A stretch of DNA of 64,000 bases from DATAES01 sp963721305 (lineage in GTDB: Bacteria > Actinomycetota > Acidimicrobiia > Acidimicrobiales > JACDCH01). The stretch lies in assembly GCA_963721305.1 (NCBI GenBank), contig CAVRIR010000005.1, positions 372,001 through 436,000 on the forward strand. Reading direction: 5' to 3'. Numbering within the stretch: the first letter of the stretch is position 1; every line of letters starts with the position of its first letter. This document shows positions 44,547 through 52,948 of this stretch, one piece after another. Made by a program: the position numbers and the translations under genes. Below the pieces are notes generated by a model. That model did not search any database and was not told the origin of the DNA. It worked only from the letters and a program-made list of their open reading frames with translations.

Positions 44547-44972
44547 TCACGCCGCGGCTTCGTCTCGTTCCGATCGGTCCGGACAACGGACGGCGTCGTC
44601 GTCTGGGTGTCCCCATCCGAGGCAGAACGGATGGCCTGCAGGATCGGCATACACCTGATGGCCCTCCCTAGCGGTCAGATCGTCGGCAGCCTGTAGGAGG
44701 CGGGCACCAAGGGCGACGGCTTCGGCGTGGGCACGGGCGGGATCGGCGACATGGAGGTCGAGGTGAACCTGCTGTGGATTCCCTTCAGGCCACTCCGGCG
44801 GATGGTGGTCAGGTGCGAGTTGCACGCCGATCACCCATCGCCCGTCGGCGTCGAAGACGCTGTGCCACTGGTCGTCGGCGAGAACGCGGCCGCTCAGCAT
44901 CCCAGCCCAAAAGGCGCTCTCGGTAGCGAGGTCGGCAGCGTCGAACACGACCACGCGTCGCATGATCTCCAT
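44547..44972 (-). CDS. VOC / glyoxalase-like family protein
   Basis: This protein of about 141 residues is built of paired beta-alpha-beta-beta-beta units: FDAADLATESAFWAGMLSGR, VQLAPDHHPPEWPEG, HLDLHVADPARAHAEAVALG, and VYADPAGHPFCLGWG at the end. This is the usual sequence of the actinobacterial Glyoxalase_6-type VOC family. Upstream in-frame sequence is not family-like, so the ATG at 44972 is used (44963 is an alternative). Substrate unknown. Confidence 0.8.
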   Translation of the reverse strand: MEIMRRVVVFDAADLATESAFWAGMLSGRVLADDQWHSVFDADGRWVIGVQLAPDHHPPEWPEGNPQQVHLDLHVADPARAHAEAVALGARLLQAADDLTAREGHQVYADPAGHPFCLGWGHPDDDAVRCPDRSERDEAAA

Positions 44973-45203
44973 CGGTACATCGTCACCGTTCGGCACCCTC
45001 GGAGCGCATACGTGCTTCGATACCGAGCAGTCACATCCGGCAATCTCGCGCACAGATTTGCGATCGTTCTGCGCGCTGACGTCCACGATTGTCGCCGGGT
45101 GCCGCCGCGATTATGTGTGCGTCGCTTCGCCGCCACCCGGTACACATCGCCGATTCGGGGCGCACCGTTCGCGAGCAGTCTGGCGCGGCGAGCTGGGCCG
45201 ACG

Positions 45204-46193
45204 TCAACCGGCGGCGTCCCATCCTCTCCTCCATCCCGCTCGGTGACTGGCTTCGAGCGACGGATGGGTTCCTGGGAGGAGTTCACGTACCACGGCGGCG
45301 TACACCTCGGCACCGCGGTCGCCATTGGTGAGCACGACCACCCCCAGTCGCTGGGCCGGCCGCCCGATGACGAAATTCTTGTATCCCGGGTCGTTCCCCC
45401 ACTGCCAGACGGCGTTCTCCTCGCCGATCTCGATTCCCCACCCGAGACCCCACGCCAGCTCATCATCGATCTGCACCTGAGGCACGAACATCCGCTCGTC
45501 GTTCACCAAGCAGTGATCGAGGAACCGGAGGTAGTCCGGCGCCGTCGTGAACAGACCACCTGCGGCGGCCTTGGCTTCGGGAGGGTCGAACAAAGACCTG
45601 GCCTCCCCGACTTCGGTGTGGCCGATCGCGAGGTGACGGTCATTGCCTGCGGGCGACACGAAGGTTGAATCGGTCATGCCCAGTGGGCGCAAGACGACGC
45701 CAGACAAGTAGTCGGTGACCGGTGCAGCGCAGAGTCGCTCGATGACGTGCTGGAGGTATGAGAAACCTTCCCCGGAGTAGCCCCAGCGCGTCCCCGGCGG
45801 CCACCGTAGGTACAGCGTTGCGTCCGGCGGGTGCACGCGATCATCAGACCCCTCCCGCCAGTTGGGGAAACCGGTCGTGTGGCTGAGCACCATCCGCGCA
45901 GTGATCGAGGCCGCTCGCTCGTCTTCGGGCAGGTAGGGCTCAGGCAGATACTCACTTAGCGGTCGGTCCAGCTCGAGTACGCCGTCATCGACCAAGGCCA
46001 TCACGCCTGCGGCGAACACGGGCTTGGTGAGCGAGGCAGCAGCGAAGACTGTGTCGTCCTCCACGGGCCCGCGGCCTACACCGCGCTCCCCGGCGGCGAC
46101 GATCATCCGCTCGGTGCCGTCGACAAAGCCGATCGCGGCACCGGGCGTGTCGTATTCAGCAAGCAGCGCGGAGACCACCGCAGCGAGATCCAC
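45204..46193 (-). CDS. Serine beta-lactamase-like hydrolase / esterase
   Basis: This protein of about 329 residues is in the class C beta-lactamase / EstB family. It has SLTK (SxxK) in FAAASLTKPVF, YSGEGF in the YxN position, MVLSHTTGFPNW, LRPLGMTDSTF and a late WGNDPGYKN block. There is no signal peptide, so it is cytosolic and probably an esterase or peptidase rather than a resistance enzyme. The start is uncertain: the GTG at 46193 starts the conserved domain, while in-frame ATGs at 46226 and 46271 add residues with no family match. Confidence 0.82.
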   Translation of the reverse strand: MDLAAVVSALLAEYDTPGAAIGFVDGTERMIVAAGERGVGRGPVEDDTVFAAASLTKPVFAAGVMALVDDGVLELDRPLSEYLPEPYLPEDERAASITARMVLSHTTGFPNWREGSDDRVHPPDATLYLRWPPGTRWGYSGEGFSYLQHVIERLCAAPVTDYLSGVVLRPLGMTDSTFVSPAGNDRHLAIGHTEVGEARSLFDPPEAKAAAGGLFTTAPDYLRFLDHCLVNDERMFVPQVQIDDELAWGLGWGIEIGEENAVWQWGNDPGYKNFVIGRPAQRLGVVVLTNGDRGAEVYAAVVRELLPGTHPSLEASHRAGWRRGWDAAG

Positions 46194-46409
46194 GCGCCCA
46201 TTTTCCCACCCGCTCCGAGCGCACATCTTCCGCAGTGCGACCGGCGGCCCATTGTGGGACGTGGTCCCCACGATCGCGAAGACCTACGCGCGCTGGCTGC
46301 GCGACGATCGTGACGTCCCCGCTGCCGTGCTCGACCGGGTCCTCGCTTCCGGAACTCAGGACTCGCTGAGGACAGCAACCACGTAGCCCAATCCGAAAGC
46401 CCTGGTCAG

Positions 46410-46775
46410 ATGCCTGAAAACAGCCCTGCACTCGAGTACTGGCACAACCCTCGCTGCTCGAAGAGCCGCGCCGGCAAGGAGCTGCTCGATGGCGCCGGGG
46501 CGACGTACACGGAACGCCGGTATCTCGATGATCCGCCGACGGCGGCGGAGCTCGATCGTGTCCTCACCGCGTTGGGCAAGGAGCCATGGGACATCGCCCG
46601 CACCGGCGAGGACGTGGCGAAACAGCTCGGCCTGTCGACGCTCCGCCACGACCGTGGCAAGTGGATCGAGATCATGGTGGCGAACCCGATCCTCATCGAG
46701 CGCCCGATCCTCGTGACCGACGACGGACGGGCCGCGGTCGGCCGTCCGATCGACGCGCTCAAACCGCTCTTGTGA
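46410..46775 (+). CDS. ArsC-family reductase
   Basis: This 121-residue thioredoxin-fold protein begins ALEYWHNPRCSKSRAGKELL, with the catalytic Cys followed by Ser two positions later. It contains RHDRGKWIEIMVANPILIER, which ends in the phosphate-type loop PILIERP of glutaredoxin-dependent arsenate reductases. No other ars gene is near, so it may be a YffB/Spx-like oxidoreductase instead of a true arsenate reductase. It converges on cysM with 7 bases between the stops. Confidence 0.8.
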   Translation: MPENSPALEYWHNPRCSKSRAGKELLDGAGATYTERRYLDDPPTAAELDRVLTALGKEPWDIARTGEDVAKQLGLSTLRHDRGKWIEIMVANPILIERPILVTDDGRAAVGRPIDALKPLL

Positions 46776-46782
46776 CCGACGG

Positions 46783-47736
46783 TCAGAAGTAGATGGTGCC
46801 CTTGGCGCGGGCTTCGACCGCGTCGATGTCATCGGTCCACGCGCCGGTCGACAGGTACTTCCATCCCCCGTCGGCCACCACGAACACGATCACCCCCTCG
46901 TCGATCTCGCCTGCACATCGGGCCGCCGCGCACGCGACTGCGCCGGACGAGATGCCGGCGAACACGCCCACGTCGGTCAACCGCCGCGTCCACACGATCG
47001 AGTCACGGGGACGGACGATCGAACGCTTGTTGAGGAGGTCCCAGCCGCCGCCTTCCTCGAAAACCGGCGGGACGAAGCCTTCGTCGAAGTTCTTGAGCCC
47101 GTCGACCATCTCGCCCGCAGGCGGCTCGATCGCCCAGATCTGGAGCTCAGGGTTCTGCTCGCGCAGGAACGTCCCGCACCCGATGATCGTGCCGGCGGTG
47201 CCGAGGCCGCAGACGAAGTGCGTTATCTCTGGACAGTCGCGCCAGATCTCGGGTCCCGTGCCCTCGTAGTGCGCCCTCGGGTTGGCCGGGTTGCCGTACT
47301 GGAACGGGAACCACCAGTCGTCGTGCTCCGCGGCCATCGCCTGCGCGCGGCGCATCGCACCGTTCGAACCCTCCGCCGCAGGCGACGGGATGATCTCGGC
47401 GCCCCACACCTCCAGGAGCTGGCGGCGCTCGACCGACACGTTCTCCGGCAGGACCACCTTGAGGACGTAGCCGCGCACGCGGCAGATCATCGCCAGCGCG
47501 ATGCCGGTGTTGCCCGACGACGACTCCAGCACCACCTGGCGGGAGCCGGGCGACAGCACACCGTCCTTCTCCGCCTCTTCGACCATCCACTTGGCGGCGC
47601 GGTCCTTGACCGAGCCACCCGGGTTCTGGCTCTCGAGCTTGGCGAACATCCGGGCCCGCGGGTTCGGGCTCAACGCTGAGACGTCGACGAGCGGCGTGTT
47701 GCCGATGAGATCGAGAACGGAGTCGTAGGCAGGCAT
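46783..47736 (-). CDS. cysM: Cysteine synthase CysM (O-phosphoserine type)
   Basis: This 317-residue PLP enzyme has the cofactor Lys44 in NPGGSVKDRAAKW, ESSSGNTGIALAM, the PLP phosphate loop GLGTAGTIIGCG, GISSGAVACAA and a flexible C-terminal tail. In mycobacteria CysM uses O-phosphoserine and the thiocarboxylated carrier CysO, and Mec then releases cysteine. Mec is directly upstream here, but no cysO lies between them or elsewhere in the window. Confidence 0.9.
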   Translation of the reverse strand: MPAYDSVLDLIGNTPLVDVSALSPNPRARMFAKLESQNPGGSVKDRAAKWMVEEAEKDGVLSPGSRQVVLESSSGNTGIALAMICRVRGYVLKVVLPENVSVERRQLLEVWGAEIIPSPAAEGSNGAMRRAQAMAAEHDDWWFPFQYGNPANPRAHYEGTGPEIWRDCPEITHFVCGLGTAGTIIGCGTFLREQNPELQIWAIEPPAGEMVDGLKNFDEGFVPPVFEEGGGWDLLNKRSIVRPRDSIVWTRRLTDVGVFAGISSGAVACAAARCAGEIDEGVIVFVVADGGWKYLSTGAWTDDIDAVEARAKGTIYF

Positions 47737-47752
47737 GGAAATCCCGAGTCGG

Positions 47753-48175
47753 TCAGTCGGGAATGGTACTGGCCGCCCGCCGCTCGACCACCACCGGCTC
47801 CTCGGTGATCACGCCGTCGACGATCCGGTACGAGCGCAGGACGGGCTCGGCTTCCCGCAACGACACGATGGCGTAGTGCCAACCGGGATCGGGCGCCTGC
47901 GCGACGTCGGTCGGTGACGGGTACGCGTCGGTGTGGGTGTGGCTGTGCACGACGCCGATCACCTCGACTCCCATCGAGTCAGCAGCGCGGTCCGCCCGCA
48001 GATGGTCTCGGGGATCGATCTCGTAGACCTTGGACGACTCCGCCGCGTTGCGACACGGGTAGAAGGCGTCGACCCGCTCAGCGAGTCCGATCAGGAGGCC
48101 GCACGCCTCGAGCGGATAGCCGTCCAGCGCGTGGCCGGCGAGTTCGAGGTAAGCGGCCTGAGGCAAGCGCAGCAT
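47753..48175 (-). CDS. mec: JAMM peptidase, Mec-like ([CysO]-cysteine peptidase)
   Basis: This 140-residue JAB/MPN zinc protease has the full JAMM set: Glu24 in PLEACGLLIG and His77, His79, Ser87, Asp90 in HSHTHTDAYPSPTD. It lies 16 bases before cysM, as in actinobacteria where Mec releases cysteine from the carrier CysO. The ATG at 48175 gives the normal family start and overlaps the upstream membrane gene by 98 bases. Confidence 0.85.
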   Translation of the reverse strand: MLRLPQAAYLELAGHALDGYPLEACGLLIGLAERVDAFYPCRNAAESSKVYEIDPRDHLRADRAADSMGVEVIGVVHSHTHTDAYPSPTDVAQAPDPGWHYAIVSLREAEPVLRSYRIVDGVITEEPVVVERRAASTIPD

Positions 48176-48578
48176 CGGTCCGGGACAGTACCCAGCCGAC
48201 CGCCGCCCCGAAGGCGACGTGGTCGGCCCACTGCCAGGCTTGCGGGAGCGCCGCCGACGCGGGTCGTTTCCAGCCCCGCAGCACGACCAGATCGATCGCG
48301 GCCACGCCCAGACCCGCGAGCGCGCCGGCCGCCATCGTGTGCTTGCGAGGCAGGACGAGCCCGAGCACGCCGGTCCATCCCACCGACACGGCGGCATGCA
48401 CGGCCACACCCGCGACCAGACCGGGACGGTCGACCCGGCCGGGGATCAACGTCCCCGCCGCCCGAGCGGCGGCCAGCGGCGACCGTCGCGTGAGCACGGC
48501 GTGCATCGTCGATGGAGCGCCACTCACAGAGGCGGCGAACGCCCCGGCGAGCGCGATGTCGTGGAGCGAGCGGCGCAT
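48078..48578 (-). CDS. Small membrane protein, function unknown, 3' end overlaps mec
   Basis: This 166-residue ORF has three or four hydrophobic segments (PGLVAGVAVHAAVSVGWTGV, MAAGALAGLGVAAIDLVVL, DHVAFGAAVGWVL). The last 33 or so residues, Arg/Pro-rich, lie over the start of mec in another frame and look like a shadow. The true gene may end earlier, or a small frameshift may have removed its stop. It is divergent from smpB, 22 bases away. Confidence 0.5.
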   Translation of the reverse strand: MRRSLHDIALAGAFAASVSGAPSTMHAVLTRRSPLAAARAAGTLIPGRVDRPGLVAGVAVHAAVSVGWTGVLGLVLPRKHTMAAGALAGLGVAAIDLVVLRGWKRPASAALPQAWQWADHVAFGAAVGWVLSRTDAALASGRLPRTRRPRAGRLSARGVRPPDRTR

Positions 48579-48600
48579 CGGGTCCTATCGTGGCTCGGCC

Positions 48601-49086
48601 ATGCCGCCGCCCGGAACCAAGGTCATCGCCACCAACCGTCAGGCGCGCCGCGACTACGAGATCATCGACACACTCGAGTGCGGACTCGCGCTGAGGGGAT
48701 CGGAAGTGAAGTCGTTGCGCGACGCGCACGTGCAGTTCGCCGACGCCAACGGCTGGATCCGTGACGGCGAGCTGTGGCTCGTGGGACTGCACATCGCGCC
48801 GTACAGCCATTCCTCCGGTGTGTTCGGGCACGACCCGGACCGGGAGCGCAAGCTGCTCGTCCACCGCGACGAGATCAATCGGCTTCGCAGCCGGATCGAT
48901 CAGGAACGCCTCGCGCTGATCCCGCTCTCGCTGTACTTCAAGGACGGGCGCGTCAAGGTCGAGATGGCGCTCGGCAAAGGCCGCCGCCAGTACGACAAGC
49001 GGCAACTGATGGCCAAGCGAGATGCGGAGCTCGAGGCCCGGAGGGCGATGGCGCAGGCCAGACGCGGCGGTCGCCACGACGGTTGA
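48601..49086 (+). CDS. smpB: SsrA-binding protein
   Basis: This 161-residue protein binds tmRNA and brings it to stalled ribosomes. It has VIATNRQARRDYEIIDTLEC, GLALRGSEVKSLRDA, YSHSSGVFGHDPDRERKLL, and a basic tail GKGRRQYDKRQ, the standard SmpB pattern. A longer open frame upstream is a shadow; the ATG at 48601 is right. The tmRNA gene lies 3 kb downstream on the same strand. Confidence 0.95.
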   Translation: MPPPGTKVIATNRQARRDYEIIDTLECGLALRGSEVKSLRDAHVQFADANGWIRDGELWLVGLHIAPYSHSSGVFGHDPDRERKLLVHRDEINRLRSRIDQERLALIPLSLYFKDGRVKVEMALGKGRRQYDKRQLMAKRDAELEARRAMAQARRGGRHDG

Positions 49087-49161
49087 GCACCGCTGACCAC
49101 GCCGCCCGGTGCGCCTACAGGTGCCACGGCCCGCGAGCCGGCCGTCGCTACTCTCCAAGGC

Positions 49162-50118
49162 GTGGGCGCAGCGTGCGGCGGAAGTGAACGTCGCGCGCGT
49201 CACAAATTCCTCGTCGTCGCCGCCCTCGCAGCCGCCGTGATCGCCGTCGGCGGCGTCGCCTACGCAGGCGTGGCGCGGCCTCGGACGACCGCGCTCACGT
49301 CCCGTCCGATCGCCACGGCGGTGACCACGGCGGTGACCGCGGCGCCGTCCACAGCACCGGCGCCGACCACCGAGACCCCCCCGCCGACCACCGGCGCCCC
49401 GACTGCTCCCGCGCCGAAGGTGCCTGGTCGGACCACGCCGTCCGTCCTGGTCGCGGGCGACTCCATCGCCGAGTTCACCGGGCAGGCGCTCACCGCCGCC
49501 GCCGTTCCCACGGGTGCGCAGGTGGTGAACGCAGCCATGGAGGGTTGTGGCGTGATGTCGGGCACGCCGTTGCACTACGTCGGCAACGAGCAGCCGCAGC
49601 CCGACGGCTGTGACGACTGGCCGACACGCTGGCAGTCCGACGTCAACCTCGCCTTGCCCGATGTCTCGCTGCTCATGGTCGGTCGATGGGAGGTCGTGGA
49701 CCGCGTCGTGGCCGGTCAGTGGCGCGCGATCGGCGACCCGGTGTTCGACCAGGACCTCGACAGCCGGCTCGAGGCCGCCGTGCAGATCCTGACCAGCCAG
49801 GGCGGCAACGTCGTCATCACGACCGCGCCGTACTACCGCAGGGCCATCCCGCCCGATGGTGGGCTCTATCCGGAGGACGAGCCGTCACGGGTCGACGCGT
49901 TCAACGCCGAAGTGCACGCGCTCGCGGCACGACATCCCGGCCGTGTCATCGTCGCGGACTTCGGCGCCGAGCTGTGTCCCGACGGCGTCTACACGGACGA
50001 CGTCGGCGGCGTGCGTGTACGTCGTGACGGCGTGCACCTCACCGATGCCGGATCGTCGATGGTGGCGGGGTGGTTGTTGCCACAGTTGTTGTCGGCGGCC
50101 GTTGCACCAACTGGGTGA
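49162..50118 (+). CDS. Membrane-anchored SGNH-hydrolase-domain protein
   Basis: This 318-residue protein has an N-terminal membrane segment (LVVAALAAAVIAVGGVAYAG), a Thr/Pro/Ala-rich linker (about 45-90) and an extracellular SGNH domain. The catalytic Ser is in VLVAGDSIAEF and the Asp-x-x-His in RRDGVHLTDAG. The domain is clearly a relative of the C-terminal domain of the convergent OafA-like acyltransferase: both share PYY-R, GGLYPED and GRWEV-DR. It would be an O-acetyl esterase or transferase working outside the cell. The 3' ends overlap by 80 bases. Confidence 0.8.
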   Translation: MGAACGGSERRARHKFLVVAALAAAVIAVGGVAYAGVARPRTTALTSRPIATAVTTAVTAAPSTAPAPTTETPPPTTGAPTAPAPKVPGRTTPSVLVAGDSIAEFTGQALTAAAVPTGAQVVNAAMEGCGVMSGTPLHYVGNEQPQPDGCDDWPTRWQSDVNLALPDVSLLMVGRWEVVDRVVAGQWRAIGDPVFDQDLDSRLEAAVQILTSQGGNVVITTAPYYRRAIPPDGGLYPEDEPSRVDAFNAEVHALAARHPGRVIVADFGAELCPDGVYTDDVGGVRVRRDGVHLTDAGSSMVAGWLLPQLLSAAVAPTG

Positions 50119-52144
50119 GCGCCGGGAGCAACTGCGGTGCGAGCCAGCGCCCGCCTTGCGGTGTGATGTGCACGCCGTCCGACGCTCGCACGGTCACGCC
50201 GTCGACCGTGTAGGTCATCTTTCCCTGCGGAGCGAGCAGTCCGCCGAGGTCGACGAGCGTCGCTGAACCGTTCTGCGCGACGAACGCACGAAGCAGCTGG
50301 TTCCACCGGTCGACCCGCCACGTTTCGTCCTCCGGATACAAGCCGCCGTTCGGTTGTTCACCGCGCTTGTAGTACGGCGCCGTCGCGAACGTCACGACCG
50401 CGCCGTGACTGGACAACGTCGACAGCGCGGTCGCGAGCTCGGAGTCGAGGTCGGTGTCGAACGCGTTGTCGCCGATGCGGGTCCACTGGCCCTTGTACGT
50501 GCGGTCCATGACTTCCCAGCGGCCGATGACGACGAGCACGACGTCGGGGTCGACCTGTGCAACGTCCTTGGCCCAGTCCTGCGGCCACGTCGCGCACTCA
50601 GGTGGCTCGGGTTGCACGTCGCCGAAGTAGCGGAACGGACTGCCGCGCACGATGCCGCAGCCGAGCTGCGACCGGTCGATGAGATCGACGCCGTATTTGG
50701 AGGTCATCGGCGACATGCCCTGCGACAAGGTGAGGCCGACGGAGTCGCCTACGACCATGACCTTCACGGGACGGTTCGCCGGCACGACACGGACGGGGCG
50801 CGTCTTCGCGGCGCGGGTGGTGTCGATCGGCGCGGTCTGCACCGGCGTCGCGGCAGCAGCCTGGATCTCACCCGAACCCGGCAGCGACGAACCCGGCACC
50901 ATGACGACGGTGACCGCGACCAGCGCGGCAACCGCAGCGATCGCGCTGACCGGGACGACGACCGGGAGCCTGCGCACGCGCAGCGCGCCCTGCCGCATAG
51001 GACGTTCCAAGAGCTGATACGACACGACCGCCACTGCGAACGTTGCCGCGAAGCGCACCGCCAAGAGCGCGCCACCGGTCAGGCCGGTGCGGTCGTGGTC
51101 GAGGTACAGGAACAGCGGCCAGTGGTACACGTACAGGCCGTACGAGATGACGCCGATCGCGGCGAGCGGGCGCCACGCGAGCGCGCGACCGACGAGGCTT
51201 TGCGGATGGCGCGCGACGTCGAGGACGACAAGACCGACCGCGACCGAGAACGCCAGTAAGCCGAAGTGGTACAGCGTCGGTGACGACCCGGTGAGCCGCG
51301 CCGCGAACGCGAACGCGACGACGAGCGCGAGCGGCGCGACGAGCTTCGACGCAAGTCCTGCGCCGCGGTGACGTCGCGCATGACGTGCGTCGTTCCGCGT
51401 GCTGACGAACACCGCCGCGAGGGCAACACCGACGAGCAGACTCTGCGCGCGCGTGTCGGTGCCGTAGTACACGCGGTCGACGTTGCCGGACAGCCAGTCC
51501 ATCTCGATCGCAGATGCCGCCGCGAGGGTGGCCGCGCCCAATCCCAACGCGAGCGCCGGACGCTTCGACCGCCGCACGATCAGGAACACGATGAGCGGGA
51601 ACACCAGATAGAACTGCTCTTCGATCGCGAGCGACCACGTGTGCAGCAACGGCGACGGCGTGCTGCCCTGCGCGAAGTAGCCGTGACCCGCGAACAGGAA
51701 GCGCCAGTTCGCGACGTACGACAGGGTTGCGAAGGCGTCACCTCGGATCGATCGGATGGTGTCCGCCGGCGCCGCGTAGGCGGCGTAGGCCGCCACGCCG
51801 ACGAGGAGCACCAGCAGCGCCGGCAACAACCGTCGCGCCCGCCGGCACCAGAAGGACTTGAGTCCGAGCGTGCCCGTTCGCTCCAACTCGAGCAACACCA
51901 GCGTCGCGATCAGGAACCCGCTGAGAACGAAGAACGTGTCGACACCGAGGAACCCGCCTGCCGCCCAGGACACGCCGCCGTGGAACAGGAGCACTCCGAG
52001 CACGGCGAGCCCTCGGAGGCCGTCCAAGCCTCCGATGTGGGGTAAGCGACCGTGACGCGTTCTTGCTTCGGTCACGTCCTCGATGTTCGCCGCACGCCGC
52101 CGGTCGACCGCGGATCCCTCGTCGACGGACACCGCGGTGCTCAC
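50039..52144 (-). CDS. OafA/YrhL-type O-acyltransferase with C-terminal SGNH domain
   Basis: This 701-residue protein has about ten membrane helices of the acyltransferase-3 family. The catalytic His is in GVLLFHGGVSW, with DTFFVLSGFLI and HTWSLAIEEQFYLVFPLIVF also diagnostic. A periplasmic SGNH domain follows (about 460-690) with VMVVGDSVGLT and SDGVHITPQGG. Such proteins acetylate surface glycans: the membrane part moves the acyl group across and the SGNH part attaches it. The GTG at 52144 is used, though a later start near 52072 is possible. It is divergent from the tmRNA by 26 bases. Confidence 0.87.
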   Translation of the reverse strand: MSTAVSVDEGSAVDRRRAANIEDVTEARTRHGRLPHIGGLDGLRGLAVLGVLLFHGGVSWAAGGFLGVDTFFVLSGFLIATLVLLELERTGTLGLKSFWCRRARRLLPALLVLLVGVAAYAAYAAPADTIRSIRGDAFATLSYVANWRFLFAGHGYFAQGSTPSPLLHTWSLAIEEQFYLVFPLIVFLIVRRSKRPALALGLGAATLAAASAIEMDWLSGNVDRVYYGTDTRAQSLLVGVALAAVFVSTRNDARHARRHRGAGLASKLVAPLALVVAFAFAARLTGSSPTLYHFGLLAFSVAVGLVVLDVARHPQSLVGRALAWRPLAAIGVISYGLYVYHWPLFLYLDHDRTGLTGGALLAVRFAATFAVAVVSYQLLERPMRQGALRVRRLPVVVPVSAIAAVAALVAVTVVMVPGSSLPGSGEIQAAAATPVQTAPIDTTRAAKTRPVRVVPANRPVKVMVVGDSVGLTLSQGMSPMTSKYGVDLIDRSQLGCGIVRGSPFRYFGDVQPEPPECATWPQDWAKDVAQVDPDVVLVVIGRWEVMDRTYKGQWTRIGDNAFDTDLDSELATALSTLSSHGAVVTFATAPYYKRGEQPNGGLYPEDETWRVDRWNQLLRAFVAQNGSATLVDLGGLLAPQGKMTYTVDGVTVRASDGVHITPQGGRWLAPQLLPALTQLVQRPPTTTVATTTPPPSTIRHR

Positions 52145-52170
52145 CGGTACACTTGCTGCTCAAACCACAA

Positions 52171-52552
52171 GGGGCTGATCGGTTTCGACGTCGAGATCGG
52201 GAGTCGCTCGTGCGACCGGAGTTGCTCAGACTCCTAAAACGGGGCACCAATCAGAAGCGCCGAAGGCGACTTCGCTCTCGCCGCCTGATCCATCAGGCGA
52301 CCGAGAGTCATCGCGACCTGTGAGGGCACGCGGGGCCGATCCACTGCAGCCCGGCAACAGAAGCAGAGGATGACGGCAGCAAAGACTGCTGACGGCGGGA
52401 AAGACCGCTGGCATCGGGGAAAGACCCGGCGGTGAGCGCGAGCTCCACCGACCCGGCGGTGCGGTAGCCGTAGATCCGCAATCTCGGGAATGGTCGTAGC
52501 ACGGTCGCTTACCGCTCGGCGGACGAGGGTTCGATTCCCTCCAGCTCCACCA
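52171..52552 (+). ncRNA. ssrA: Transfer-messenger RNA
   Basis: The 5' end GGGGCTGATCGGTTTCGAC and the 3' end GGTTCGATTCCCTCCAGCTCC followed by ACCA are the hallmark tmRNA termini. GGGGCTG pairs with CAGCTCC in the acceptor stem, and CCA is encoded. The tag reading frame begins at GCA (52244) and encodes APIRSAEGDFALAA before TGA (52286-52288), ending in the usual ALAA degradation signal. Total length is 382 bases, normal for actinobacteria. The ssrA 3' end is a common integration site for mobile elements. Confidence 0.95.
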
Positions 52553-52558
52553 CGGGAT

Positions 52559-52593
52559 GTTCGCGAAACTCGGGTCAATTGTTCGCGAAACTC
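52559..52593 (+). repeat. Two-copy direct repeat after ssrA
   Basis: GTTCGCGAAACTC occurs at 52559 and again at 52581, a 22-base period, starting 7 bases after the tmRNA 3' end. The core TTCGCGAA is palindromic. Such paired sites next to ssrA could be integrase arm sites or a protein-binding site; no integrase gene is seen in the window. Confidence 0.55.
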
Positions 52594-52948
52594 CCACGAA
52601 AGACCTGGTAGGTAGCCTGCAGGCGGTTCGGCCGGATCGCCAAATCGAGCCAAACTCGTGGCTCAGAGTCGGTACGGGTTGGGCGCAGGAGACTGGACCC
52701 CGCTCAAATCCAGCAACGGCGCGGAAAATCGGCACTCGGAGTCGACATCGGACCAACTGTGATGGCTCGACCGTTCCGCCGCCTCGATAGGAGCGCTCTG
52801 GTGTCGATTCACACGGCGCAGCCCAGGAACGACTTGTCCGCGGCGGCTGTGAGCTGAGCGCGTAGTGCCGCGTGACTTCGGCCGCGACCTGCTTCGGAGA
52901 ACCCTCGGGAACGCTGGGCCACCGCTGAGTGGACGGGTGCCCCGAGTG
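52594..52948. other. Gene-poor stretch after ssrA
   Basis: About 355 bases without a supportable gene between the repeat and the F420-type oxidoreductase. Short open frames are present but none has a family resemblance or a ribosome site. There is no second copy of the ssrA 3' end within it. Confidence 0.5.

Noticed and set aside
46200..46386. Plus-strand ORF tail ahead of the ArsC-family gene
   Set aside because: About 60 plausible residues but no start, no ribosome site and no family; it could be a remnant but is not supported.
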